This document shows positions 28,708 to 37,038 of a stretch of DNA of 64,000 nt, one piece after another (within the stretch, counting starts at the first letter, position 1; each line of letters opens with the position of its first letter). The notes beneath the pieces are model-generated. The model was not told the DNA's origin, did not search any database, and saw only the letters and a list, made by a program, of their open reading frames with translations. The stretch spans positions 2,666,001-2,730,000 of the forward strand of contig NZ_AP024883.1 in the NCBI RefSeq assembly GCF_024346955.1, written 5' to 3'. A program made the translations under genes and the position numbers. Origin of the DNA: Vibrio mangrovi. Lineage in GTDB: Bacteria > Pseudomonadota > Gammaproteobacteria > Enterobacterales > Vibrionaceae.

Positions 28708-28851
28708 TTTTCCCCAGACATTAAATTGAAAAGCAGTTCTTAATAAAGTTCTGTCTTATCCGCAGAGTGAACACATACTTACATAAGAATCAGACAAGAA
28801 GCAGAGCAGCTCAAACGATCATCTGTCGAGTGCAGTCATATTAAAAACAGA

Positions 28852-29007
28852 TTAGAAAACAGCATAAATGAACGGTGCCCAGCTGGAACCACTCGAAAAT
28901 ACGAATAAACCGGATAAGACGAATAACACCACTAAGAAAGGAATAAGAATTATCCGACTCTTTTTAGAAAAGAAAAAACTCAATAGCTCGACAAAAATTT
29001 CTTTCAT
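28852..29007 (-). CDS. DUF5989-like small membrane protein
   Basis: A 51-residue protein starting MKEIFVELLSFFFSKK, with one strong membrane helix (IILIPFLVVLFVLSGLFVF) and a C-terminal SGSSWAPFIYAVF. The pattern of a charged amphipathic N-terminus, a helix and a xAPFIYxxF tail is that of DUF5989, a family usually found beside SxtJ and carbamoyltransferase genes. The ATG at 29007 is preferred over an upstream TTG. It heads the minus-strand operon. Function is unknown. Confidence 0.72.
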   Translation of the reverse strand: MKEIFVELLSFFFSKKSRIILIPFLVVLFVLSGLFVFSSGSSWAPFIYAVF

Positions 29008-29037
29008 ATCCCAACCATTCTTTTGACGTTTCAACAA

Positions 29038-29484
29038 ACAAAACTACCCACCACAAATAAAATGCAGTTAATCTTCTGCTTTTAAAGCTTTATTATGAAT
29101 ACTAGTAGTCGTCAGCAGAACAGACAAGAATAAGGCATTAATAATTCAGGCAATTTCAGCCACAGTAAGTAACAAAAACATCAATAAAAGATAAGCGGAT
29201 TTTCTCTTCAGCAGAAACCACGAACACGGTTGCCATTCATACCAATCGCTCAGGTGTTCCACCGTTGTACGGCAGAAATAAGCAAAAAATAAAGCACCCG
29301 GTATCTATACTCTCTCGTGTCGTGACATAAAATGACACCATCAAAGATGAATTCATAAAAGGTATATCAATACTCTGGGCTATGAAGCCGGAGGCTGATG
29401 TCCCTTTTCCTGTATTTTGTCGGAAAAGTATTCCTGTAAGAATGAACCCGGCAAGAAAAAATAAACTACAACCAGGAGCAAGCA
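29038..29484. other. Gene-free gap upstream of yqhD
   Basis: I see AT-rich DNA and no supported gene. A possible 82-residue minus-strand reading frame here has no recognisable features and no ribosome site. The gap should hold divergent promoters for the DUF5989 operon and yqhD, but I could not assign them. Confidence 0.6.
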
Positions 29485-30642
29485 ATGGATAACTTTACTT
29501 TTCATAACCCAGCCCGTATTCATTTTGGCCGAGGCCAGATATCTCAGCTGGCAAATGAGATTACTCCGGATATGCGCGTCCTGATCACCTATGGTGGTGG
29601 CAGCATTAAAACCAATGGTGTGTTAGATCAGGTCAAAGCTGCACTGAAAGATGTCACCGTATTTGAATTCGGTGGTATTGAGCCAAACCCTCATTACGAA
29701 ACACTGCAAAAAGCAATTGAAGTCGTCAAAGCAGAAAAAATTGACTTTCTGCTTGCTGTCGGCGGCGGTTCTGTCATTGATGGCACCAAATTTATTGCTG
29801 CCGGTGCAAAATATCAGGGCGACACCTGGGATATCATCGAATCCCGTGGTGGCGTTGTCACCGATGCAATTCCTCTCGGCTGTGTCCTGACACTGGCTGC
29901 AACCGGTTCTGAAATGAACAGCACATCTGTTGTCACCAGAGCGGAGACTCAGGACAAACTGTTCTTCTCTTCAAGCCATGTATTTCCACTCTTCTCTGTA
30001 CTCGACCCGGAAACAACCTACACACTGCCACCACGCCAGACAGCAAATGGTGTCGTCGATGCTTATGTGCACACTCTGGAGCAGTACATCACTTACCCGG
30101 TAAACGCGAAAGTTCAGGACGCGCTGGCAGAAGGCTTGCTGAATACGCTGAAAGAGGAGGGACCAAAAGTTCTGGAAAATCCGACAGATTACGACGCCCG
30201 GGCCAATATCATGTGGGCAGCTACCATGGCGCTGAACGGATTACTGAGCACCGGAACACCTGGTGACTGGGCAACACACCTGATCGGTCAGGAAATTACC
30301 GGGCTGTATGGATTAGATCACGGTCAGACACTGGCTATCGTCATGCCAGCCGTCTGGAAATACCGCAAAGCTGCCAAACAGGCAAAACTGGTTCAATACG
30401 CAGCTGCGGTCTGGAATATCACTGAAGGCAGCGCAGACAGTATTGCAGATCAGGCCATTACAGCCACCGAGAACTTCTTTGAGCAAATGGGAATCAAAAC
30501 CCGGTTGGCCGATTATGGTCTGGGCGCTGAAATTATTCCGGCTGTAACAGCCAAGCTAGAAGAACACGGCCACGTTGCTCTGGGAGAGCATGGTGATATC
30601 ACACCAAAAGAAGTCGCCGAGCTTCTGGAACTGGCACTGTAA
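29485..30642 (+). CDS. yqhD: NADPH-dependent aldehyde reductase / iron-type alcohol dehydrogenase YqhD
   Basis: A 385-residue group III alcohol dehydrogenase. The start MDNFTFHNPARIHFGRGQI, the nucleotide-binding LAVGGGSVIDGTKFIA, and the metal-binding DAYVHTLEQY and GLDHGQTLAIV segments match YqhD, which reduces reactive and lipid-derived aldehydes with NADPH. The length equals the E. coli protein. A good CCAGGAGC ribosome site precedes the ATG. It fits with the other aldehyde-handling genes in the next 13 kb. Confidence 0.94.
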   Translation: MDNFTFHNPARIHFGRGQISQLANEITPDMRVLITYGGGSIKTNGVLDQVKAALKDVTVFEFGGIEPNPHYETLQKAIEVVKAEKIDFLLAVGGGSVIDGTKFIAAGAKYQGDTWDIIESRGGVVTDAIPLGCVLTLAATGSEMNSTSVVTRAETQDKLFFSSSHVFPLFSVLDPETTYTLPPRQTANGVVDAYVHTLEQYITYPVNAKVQDALAEGLLNTLKEEGPKVLENPTDYDARANIMWAATMALNGLLSTGTPGDWATHLIGQEITGLYGLDHGQTLAIVMPAVWKYRKAAKQAKLVQYAAAVWNITEGSADSIADQAITATENFFEQMGIKTRLADYGLGAEIIPAVTAKLEEHGHVALGEHGDITPKEVAELLELAL

Positions 30643-30652
30643 CAACTCAATA

Positions 30653-30678
30653 CCGTCGGATTCACATCCGGCGGCTTT
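30653..30678 (+). terminator. Possible terminator hairpin after yqhD
   Basis: CCGTCGGAT and ATCCGGCGG form a 9-bp stem with one G-T pair and a short loop, followed by CTTTG. The U-run is poor. Confidence 0.4.
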
Positions 30679-30784
30679 GATCGCCGGCACAACGGAGCGT
30701 TTGCCCGGAAAACATTTTGTTACCGGATAAAACACCGGAGTTCTGGCAATACATCAGTGAACGGGTGAAAATCGTTAGATTCAA

Positions 30785-30993
30785 AGCCCTTGTTCTTAAA
30801 ACAATGTTCTATTTAAAACAATGCACTATTTAAAACAAAGCAGCAGGCAAACCCCCGTGCCTGCTCTTTTTTTTCTGATTGAAACTGTTCATTGGTTAAG
30901 ACATTTGATTGGTTGAAGGTTTTTTATTAATTAAAGACTCTGTTAGTCGAAAACTCTTTATTGATTGAGTCCCGTTATTGGTGAGTAAAAATA
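30785..30993. repeat. Degenerate ~17-bp tandem repeats around an intrinsic terminator
   Basis: Two short degenerate arrays fill most of the gap before the MBL-fold gene. At 30797-30840 three units resemble ctatttaaaacaatg. At about 30886-30985 five or six weak units resemble attgattgaagactctt, spaced 16-19 bp. They are probably slippage products rather than coding; similar arrays recur elsewhere in the window. Confidence 0.55.
30842..30874 (+). terminator. Intrinsic terminator
   Basis: AGCAGGCA (30842-30849) pairs with TGCCTGCT (30858-30865) around an eight-base loop, followed by C and eight T residues. It is the most convincing transcription stop downstream of yqhD. Confidence 0.85.
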
Positions 30994-32160
30994 ATGCAGC
31001 GAATAAAAACACTGATTCTCAGGCAATCGCCTCAGACACTTGATAAAAGAAAGTTCAGATCGCGTCTTTTTACCGGCGTCAAATTCCTGCTTCTGATTCT
31101 GGCCGTGGCTGTAGCTGGCGGATATCTGTATCTGCAACAGCCTCAGTTTGACGATCCCATCGTGGCAGAACAGTCCTATCAGGGAAAATATTATGCCGGT
31201 ACATTTCATAATCCGGTGGATGTTCCCGTCAATACCGGAACAGACAGCCTGTATACATCACTATATAAATTTCTGTTTCAGGAACAGGCAGATGCAAAAC
31301 CAGAAATGGTATTGCCTTCGGTCAAAACCGACTTGCTTACACTTGATCCGACAGAAAATATGATTGTCTGGATGGGACATTCTTCCTACTTTATTCAGAT
31401 CGATGGTATCCGTATTCTGGTTGATCCGGTTTTCAGCAACAATGCCTCGCCGGTTCCGATGACCAATACCTCATTCCATGGCAGTAATATCTATTCGGCG
31501 GAGGATATTCCCAAAGCAGATTACTTGCTGATTTCTCATGACCACTGGGATCATCTGGACTATCTGAGCATCCGTGCATTACACAATAAAGTCACTCAGG
31601 TTATTACTCCGATCGGTGTCGGTTCTTACCTGACTCAGTGGGGATATTCTCCCGACCAGATCCATGAAGGAGACTGGTTCAGCACATTTGATGGCGGAGA
31701 TCTGCAAATACACATTCTGCCGGCACAACATTTTTCCGGACGCCTACTCAAACGCAACCGAACCCTGTGGGGCTCATTTGCACTGGTTACTCCGCAACAT
31801 AAACTCTATATCAGCGGTGACAGTGGTTATAGCGAACACTTCAAAGCCATAGCGGACAAACTTGGCGGTTTTGATATTGCCATTCTCGAAGTCGGGCAAT
31901 ACAACCAGGACTGGAAATACATTCATATGATGCCGGAAGAAGCGGCTCAGGCTGGTGTCGATCTACAGGCGAAAGCGATTATTCCTGCCCATAACAGCCG
32001 TTTCAAACTGTCCCGTCACAGCTGGTACGAACCACTAGAACGCATTGATCAGGCCAGTAAAGGAATGCCTTATCGCCTACTGACGCCACGTATCGGAGAA
32101 AGTGTTCAGATGGATGATACCACGCAGACTTTCCGCAAATGGTGGCGAAACGTGCAGTAA
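30994..32160 (+). CDS. Membrane-anchored MBL-fold metallohydrolase (NAPE-PLD/UlaG-like)
   Basis: A 388-residue protein with one N-terminal membrane segment (FLLLILAVAVAGGYLYL, about residues 30-46) and a metallo-beta-lactamase domain. The zinc-binding HDHWDHLDY motif is near residue 182, with further ligands in LPAQHFSGR, SGDSGY and PAHNSRF. This is the beta-lactamase superfamily branch that includes NAPE-hydrolysing phospholipase D and UlaG-type lactonases. The substrate is unknown. The start follows a repeat-filled gap, and no strong ribosome site was seen, so the first residues are uncertain. Confidence 0.87.
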   Translation: MQRIKTLILRQSPQTLDKRKFRSRLFTGVKFLLLILAVAVAGGYLYLQQPQFDDPIVAEQSYQGKYYAGTFHNPVDVPVNTGTDSLYTSLYKFLFQEQADAKPEMVLPSVKTDLLTLDPTENMIVWMGHSSYFIQIDGIRILVDPVFSNNASPVPMTNTSFHGSNIYSAEDIPKADYLLISHDHWDHLDYLSIRALHNKVTQVITPIGVGSYLTQWGYSPDQIHEGDWFSTFDGGDLQIHILPAQHFSGRLLKRNRTLWGSFALVTPQHKLYISGDSGYSEHFKAIADKLGGFDIAILEVGQYNQDWKYIHMMPEEAAQAGVDLQAKAIIPAHNSRFKLSRHSWYEPLERIDQASKGMPYRLLTPRIGESVQMDDTTQTFRKWWRNVQ

Positions 32161-32180
32161 TACCGACAGCCCATACCGGA

Positions 32181-32218
32181 TTCCGGTGAGTGAAATCCAC
32201 TGCCTTCACTCACCGGAA
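32181..32218. terminator. Long perfect hairpin after MBL-fold gene
   Basis: Perfect 14-bp arms (32181-32194 and 32205-32218, beginning TTCCGGTGAG) enclose a 10-base loop just after the stop. A pyrimidine-rich but not strongly U-rich tail follows. Likely a terminator or a 3'-end stabiliser. Confidence 0.65.
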
Positions 32219-32400
32219 CCCATTCCCTTCCTTATTGTAGATTTTTTTTCGCCAATGTTCCGAATTTACGCCTATTTATCTCTTCAATAAATTCCATCAT
32301 AGTGAGCACCAGTGAAGCTTGGCAACTCCCGAATTCAACCCAGGCAGATGATGTGAACCATTCATCTGTCCTGAAAAATTAAAATTTAACGAGGCAAACG

Positions 32401-33507
32401 ATGAACAAATTATTCAGCCCATTCAAACTTGGTGATATTGAACTGGCCAACCGGGTCGCGATGGCTCCGATGACACGGGCACGCATCACCAATACACAGG
32501 ATGCTGCCGACGATGATACAGCATTATATTATGCTCAGCGGGCTTCTGCCGGTCTGCTGATCACCGAAGGTTCTCAGATTTCACGTCAGGGTCAGGGATT
32601 CCTGTTCACTCCCGGTATCTACAGTAAAAGTCAGGTTGAAGGCTGGAAAAAGACCACTCAGGCTGTTCATGACAAAAATGGCAAGATCTTCATCCAACTA
32701 TGGCATGTCGGCAGAATGTCACACACCAGCCTGCAACCCGATGGCGGAGCACCGGTCAGTTCAGTGGCCAAAAGCGCTGTTAATGGTCACTGTTTTGCCA
32801 TTGACGAACAGGGAAATCCGGGCCGGGTTGCCGTATCCGAGCCGGAAGAACTGACACTCGAAGGGATCGAACAGATCAAACAGGATTTCGTTCAGGCAGC
32901 TAAAAATGCCATGGAAGCTGGCTTTGACGGCATCGAAATTCACGGTGCCAACGGCTACCTGCTTGAGCAGTTTATCAATGCTTCCCTGAATACCCGTCAG
33001 GATATTTATGGCGGTCAGACTATTGAAAACCGCGCACGTCTGACGCTGGAAATTGTGGATGCTATCGTAGCAGCTATCGGCTCCGGGAAAACAGCAATCC
33101 GGCTAGCGCCATTCGGACGTTTCGGTGACATGCACCCGTTCGAGCAGGAAGAAGAAACCTGGCTGTACATTGCCGGTGAACTGTCTAAACGCAATCTTGC
33201 CTATGTTCACCTGAGTGATCAGAAAACACTGGGTGCTCAGGCGATTCCGGATGGATTTATCGAAAAATTCCGGACGACCTATCAGGGTCCGCTGATCATT
33301 GCCGGTGGGTTTGATAAAGAGAAAGCAGAACAGTATCTGCAAGAAGACAAGCTGGATCTGGTCGCATTCGGTCAGCCTTATATTCCGAATCCGGATCTGG
33401 TTGAACGGATGCAGAACGACTGGCCACTGGCTGAAGCAGACCGGGAAGTGTACTACGGTGGCGACCAACGGGGATACACCGACTTTCCCAGCTATGAAGT
33501 CAACTGA
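32401..33507 (+). CDS. Old yellow enzyme family flavin oxidoreductase (NemA-like alkene reductase)
   Basis: A 368-residue TIM-barrel flavoenzyme. The family start LFSPFKLGDIELANRVAMAPMTRAR, the substrate-binding histidine in IEIHGANGYLLEQF, and SLNTRQDIYGGQTIENRAR are all present. NemA-type members reduce activated alkenes, N-ethylmaleimide and nitro compounds using NAD(P)H. A good GAGG ribosome site precedes the ATG. A LysR gene lies downstream in convergent orientation; regulation by it is possible but not shown. Confidence 0.93.
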   Translation: MNKLFSPFKLGDIELANRVAMAPMTRARITNTQDAADDDTALYYAQRASAGLLITEGSQISRQGQGFLFTPGIYSKSQVEGWKKTTQAVHDKNGKIFIQLWHVGRMSHTSLQPDGGAPVSSVAKSAVNGHCFAIDEQGNPGRVAVSEPEELTLEGIEQIKQDFVQAAKNAMEAGFDGIEIHGANGYLLEQFINASLNTRQDIYGGQTIENRARLTLEIVDAIVAAIGSGKTAIRLAPFGRFGDMHPFEQEEETWLYIAGELSKRNLAYVHLSDQKTLGAQAIPDGFIEKFRTTYQGPLIIAGGFDKEKAEQYLQEDKLDLVAFGQPYIPNPDLVERMQNDWPLAEADREVYYGGDQRGYTDFPSYEVN

Positions 33508-33583
33508 TACGGCAACGATCGTCAATCAGTGAGCTGAAAATCGCGGTGAGGCCGGGCCATAAACCTGTGTTTCACCGCAATTT

Positions 33584-33702
33584 ATCAAAGCATTATTCAT
33601 CAAAGTACGATTCATCCAAACACAGTTTACCGAAACACCACAGCACCACGGTTCATCAAAGCACCACTGTTCACCAAAGCACCTCCGATCACCAAAGCAC
33701 AA
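33584..33702. repeat. Tandem 15-18 bp repeat array at the 3' end of a LysR gene
   Basis: About eight degenerate units with the core TTCATCAAAGCAC run from 33584 to the stop codon of the LysR gene; examples start near 33606, 33654 and 33672. Reverse complement units read GTGCTTTGGTGAAC. The array lies between two convergent genes, and is not a CRISPR because no spacers separate the units. Confidence 0.7.
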
Positions 33703-34617
33703 TTAACCGAAAATCCCTTTCTGAGCTTCCTGCAATAAACAGTCAACCGTGTAACGGATTTTCGGCAGCAGATGACTGCTTTTCGGCCAGAGAATATGAA
33801 TCGGCACTTCATAGCCGGAATACTGTGCCAGCACCTCAACCAGCTCACCCCGCTCAAGATAATCATCAATCAGCCATTTGGGTAACTGACATAATCCCTG
33901 CCCGGCTAGCGTTGCTGCCAGCATCGCATCACCATCACCATATTCATGCCCGACCGGTGGTGTATAACGACGGGTTTGACCATCAGCCTCTTTCAGATTC
34001 CAGACCACCGCCTGTTCGCTGCGAAAACCTAAAATACACTGGTGATGTGAAATATCGTCAAGGGACTGAGGAACACCACAGCGTTGCAGATAATCCGGTG
34101 CAGCACAGATCACCAGCTTCTGCGTCGTCAGCGGCCTGACAATTAATTCGCTGCTGTCTTTCAGTTCACCGATCCGCACCACAAAGTCGATACCTTCCTC
34201 AATCAAATCGACGAAGCGTTCACTGAATGTCACCGCCAGAGAAAGAGCAGGATGACGCTGAGAGATTTCAAGCAATAAAGGCAACACTAGCTTACGGCCA
34301 AAAGCGGCCGGAAGATCAATCCGCAACCGCCCGGAAGGTTTTTCTATATGTTCCGTCAGTACCGATTCGGCATGCTCTAAAATATCTAATGCTTCCCGGC
34401 AGCGGTTCAGATAAAACTCCCCATCCGGAGTCAGGCTTAAACGGCGGGTCGAACGATGAAAAAGTTTCAGACCAAGTCTTTCTTCCAGACGGCCAACACT
34501 CTTTGCCACAGCAGACTTAGTGAGACAAAGCCGGTCAGCCGCGGCAGTGAAGCTCCCCAACTGGGCTGTCATCATAAAAGCGTGAATACCGCTTAAATTA
34601 TCCTTTTTCTTCATCAT
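33703..34617 (-). CDS. LysR-family transcriptional regulator
   Basis: A 304-residue LysR regulator. The N-terminal winged helix-turn-helix reads GSFTAAADRLCLTKSAVAKSVGRLEERLGLKLFHRSTRRLSLT (residues about 17-60, in parts), followed by a LysR substrate-binding domain. An extra two-residue MM start is possible. It is transcribed away from the alpha/beta hydrolase gene's start, on the same strand, and converges on the flavin oxidoreductase. A target cannot be deduced. Confidence 0.93.
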   Translation of the reverse strand: MMKKKDNLSGIHAFMMTAQLGSFTAAADRLCLTKSAVAKSVGRLEERLGLKLFHRSTRRLSLTPDGEFYLNRCREALDILEHAESVLTEHIEKPSGRLRIDLPAAFGRKLVLPLLLEISQRHPALSLAVTFSERFVDLIEEGIDFVVRIGELKDSSELIVRPLTTQKLVICAAPDYLQRCGVPQSLDDISHHQCILGFRSEQAVVWNLKEADGQTRRYTPPVGHEYGDGDAMLAATLAGQGLCQLPKWLIDDYLERGELVEVLAQYSGYEVPIHILWPKSSHLLPKIRYTVDCLLQEAQKGIFG

Positions 34618-34725
34618 GATACGACTCGTAAAAAATCAGGTGAGTATGGTATTAGCCAGAGCTCGAAACCTGAAGTTTGAACGGCAGAGCAACAAAAAGC
34701 AATCATCATCTCCCCGGAAAAAGAC

Positions 34726-34758
34726 ACAAAAAGGCCGGTTGTAACCACAACCAGCCTT
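34726..34758 (-). terminator. Intrinsic terminator of alpha/beta hydrolase gene
   Basis: Read on the minus strand, AAGGCTGGTTGT and ACAACCGGCCTT form a near-perfect 12-bp hairpin (34731-34758) with a GGTT loop, followed by TTTTTG. It lies about 30 bp after the stop. Confidence 0.8.
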
Positions 34759-34785
34759 GTCAAACGATCAAACACTTAAAATGAC

Positions 34786-35856
34786 TTATTTCAGGTTATC
34801 CGAGAAGAAATCAGTTAGTTTGTCGAAAGGAATCACGTCAACACGGTCATACAGATCTACGTGACCGGCATTCGGCACAATGTAAAGCTCTTTCGGCTCA
34901 CCGGCACGCTTATAAGCATCCTGGCTGAACTCAATTGAATGTGCATTATCTCCGGTAATAAACAGCATCGGACGTGGAGAAATAGTCTCAATATCCTGAA
35001 AAGGATAGAAATTCGCAAATTTGGTATTGCTGCTCAGTGTCGGATGAGTCGTCAGCAAGCGCTCCATCCCTTTCGGAACATATTCACCCCGGGACGTACG
35101 ATAGAAGTCATAGAACTCGCGCTGAATCGCACCGGTGTCATTGGTCAGCTCATCAACTGTACCACCAGTATATTTGGTTTCACCGCCGGTAAACTCAGCG
35201 TAGCGCTGTTCAGCTGCTTCAGCGATGATCGCTTTTCTCTGTTCCAGAGTTAAAGAGTGGTTGAGAGCGTGGCGGGTTACCGCACCCATGTTGTACATAC
35301 TGACTGTCGCAATCGCCTTCATCCGCGGATCGATCTTCGCAGCACTGATCACAAAACTACCACTACCGCAGATCCCAAGGGCACCGATATGCTCTCTTTG
35401 TACAAAATTACGAGTTCCCAGAAAATCAACGGCTGCACTAAAATCTTCAGCATAAATTTCCGGCGCGACGGCATTACGCGGCTGACCTTCGCTCTCGCCC
35501 CAGAAAGACAGGTCGATAGCCAGAGTGACAAATCCCTGTTCCGCCAGTTTTTGTGCATACAGATTTGAACTCTGTTCTTTGACTGCGCCCATCGGATGGC
35601 CGACAACAATCGCCGGTAATTTTTCACCAACCTGCACACTTTTCGGGATGAACAAATTGCCAACAACTTTCATTTTATACTGGTTCAGAAAAGTTACTTT
35701 CTGCATGGTTACCTTATCACTGTGATAGAAGTTATCGGCACCACGTGACAGATCAGGGGTATAGTTTGTATCTGCGGCGGAAGCAGTATTCATTGCCGCC
35801 AGATTCGCCCCCAGCACTAATGAGCTCAGAGCCAGAGCAATTACGGACTTTTTCAT
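34786..35856 (-). CDS. Secreted alpha/beta hydrolase with cysteine nucleophile (dienelactone-hydrolase-like)
   Basis: A 356-residue protein with a Sec signal peptide cut near NTASAADT (residue 28). The hydrolase fold is shown by the oxyanion segment VVGHPMGAVKEQSS, the nucleophile elbow LGICGSGSF with Cys163 in place of the usual Ser, and a catalytic His in PNAGHVDLYD. The acid is probably in FITGDNAHS. Cys nucleophiles are typical of dienelactone hydrolases. The periplasmic location and substrate are inferred. AGGAGAT precedes the ATG. Confidence 0.87.
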   Translation of the reverse strand: MKKSVIALALSSLVLGANLAAMNTASAADTNYTPDLSRGADNFYHSDKVTMQKVTFLNQYKMKVVGNLFIPKSVQVGEKLPAIVVGHPMGAVKEQSSNLYAQKLAEQGFVTLAIDLSFWGESEGQPRNAVAPEIYAEDFSAAVDFLGTRNFVQREHIGALGICGSGSFVISAAKIDPRMKAIATVSMYNMGAVTRHALNHSLTLEQRKAIIAEAAEQRYAEFTGGETKYTGGTVDELTNDTGAIQREFYDFYRTSRGEYVPKGMERLLTTHPTLSSNTKFANFYPFQDIETISPRPMLFITGDNAHSIEFSQDAYKRAGEPKELYIVPNAGHVDLYDRVDVIPFDKLTDFFSDNLK

Positions 35857-36544
35857 GTTTATCTCCTGATATGGACAAATTTTTCATCATCGATGTTCAC
35901 CGCAGAAAAAACACTCCTGATATCGATTATTTCCAGGGTTACATCTACTGGAATGTATTATCAATATTTACCGATAAACCTGTAGATACTTAATTACCCA
36001 TTTTTTGCCCAATTCTGCTTAAAACAGTTATTCAACACTATTTAAGTACATTTTATTTATATAAAATCATCAGTTATGAACCGTCAAACAGACTCAGCTT
36101 TCTCTGAAGATTGTAATAATTTATTTCTGATAACACTAAAAAGAAGAGATCTTAAAAAAATAAAGGTAATGCAATGCATTCACTGATATGATTATTTGGT
36201 ATATACAAAATAATTCTAATAAGCAAGAAACATCCAGAACATTTTTATGGGAAAAGTATCACTATTTTTCATTGAGTATTGTTAGAGAGACACCAACCCA
36301 TTTATTGCCCAATCCTGCCAAAGCACATTATTTATAATAAATAAGCTAACAATTAACCACATCAAGAGAATCAGGCAAAAAATAGAGCAAAACAGACCTA
36401 TACTTAAGTAAATTTATTGCCAGACTGCATCTCAGAATTTGTTGGATATATGATATATAGAGAACAGCATGATGTCTGATTCTTCATTGAACCATGCATC
36501 CGCAGCAGCATTAAAAAATCATAGAAATTGAGGAAAAGTGATTT
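35857..36544. other. AT-rich gene-free gap with a repeated 38-bp motif
   Basis: No gene is supported in these 688 bases. Two imperfect copies of a roughly 38-bp block begin at 35996 and 36297, about 301 bp apart. They share CCCATTT-TTGCCCAAT-CTGC and a following TATT. They could be paired regulator-binding sites or remnants of duplication. Confidence 0.5.
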
Positions 36545-36979
36545 ATGGGAAAAAAAATACGCTCAGTTGCTACCGCAGCCATCATCAGTGCAGCAACCAT
36601 TTACATGAATACCGCACAGGCAGCCGATCAAATCCGTATCGTGATCGATCAACAGCCCAGTGTTGTCGTGGATATGCTGGACAACCCGGCCAGTCAGGAT
36701 TTTATCTCCATGTTACCAATGCAGGTCACTTTTGAAGACTTTGCCCGCACAGAGAAAATCACCTATCTGCCACGTCGGCTGAATACGGACAATTCACCGA
36801 CTCCGGCTCAGGCTTCCGGAGATTTTACCTATTATGCTCCCTGGGGAAATATTGCAGTATTTTATAAAGGCTTAGGCCATGACAGCCGCCTGTTCGTGCT
36901 CGGTAAGATTGCTTCCGGAAAAGAAGTTCTGGCGCAGATGAACGGCGATTTTTCTGCCCGGATCGAGAAAGTCGAATAA
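36545..36979 (+). CDS. Periplasmic cyclophilin-like fold protein
   Basis: A 144-residue protein with a signal peptide ending near AQAADQ (residue 27). The mature domain includes LPMQVTFEDFARTEKITYLPRRL, DFTYYAPWGNIAVFYKG and SRLFVLGKI, which match the cyclophilin-like (TM1367-like, Cyclophil_like2) family. These share the beta-barrel fold of peptidyl-prolyl isomerases, but activity is not established. A GAGGAAAAG ribosome site precedes the ATG. It is convergent with an AraC gene. Confidence 0.82.
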   Translation: MGKKIRSVATAAIISAATIYMNTAQAADQIRIVIDQQPSVVVDMLDNPASQDFISMLPMQVTFEDFARTEKITYLPRRLNTDNSPTPAQASGDFTYYAPWGNIAVFYKGLGHDSRLFVLGKIASGKEVLAQMNGDFSARIEKVE

Positions 36980-36989
36980 TATTGTCGTG

Positions 36990-37013
36990 TTTCTCGCCGA
37001 GACCGGCGAGAAA
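36990..37013. terminator. Hairpin between convergent genes
   Basis: TTTCTCGCC (36990-36998) and GGCGAGAAA (37005-37013) form a perfect 9-bp stem with a GAGACC loop. The terminal AAA/TTT gives each strand a short U-tail, so it may act in both directions. Confidence 0.6.
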
Positions 37014-37038
37014 CCGTTAAATTAACCTGAACAGCAAA

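Noticed and set aside
29237..29485. 82-residue minus-strand protein upstream of yqhD
   Set aside because: No ribosome site, no family features, and it overlaps the yqhD start region; more likely chance.
33584..33702. Possible CRISPR or integron array
   Set aside because: Units are degenerate and contiguous, of uneven length, with no spacers and no integrase.
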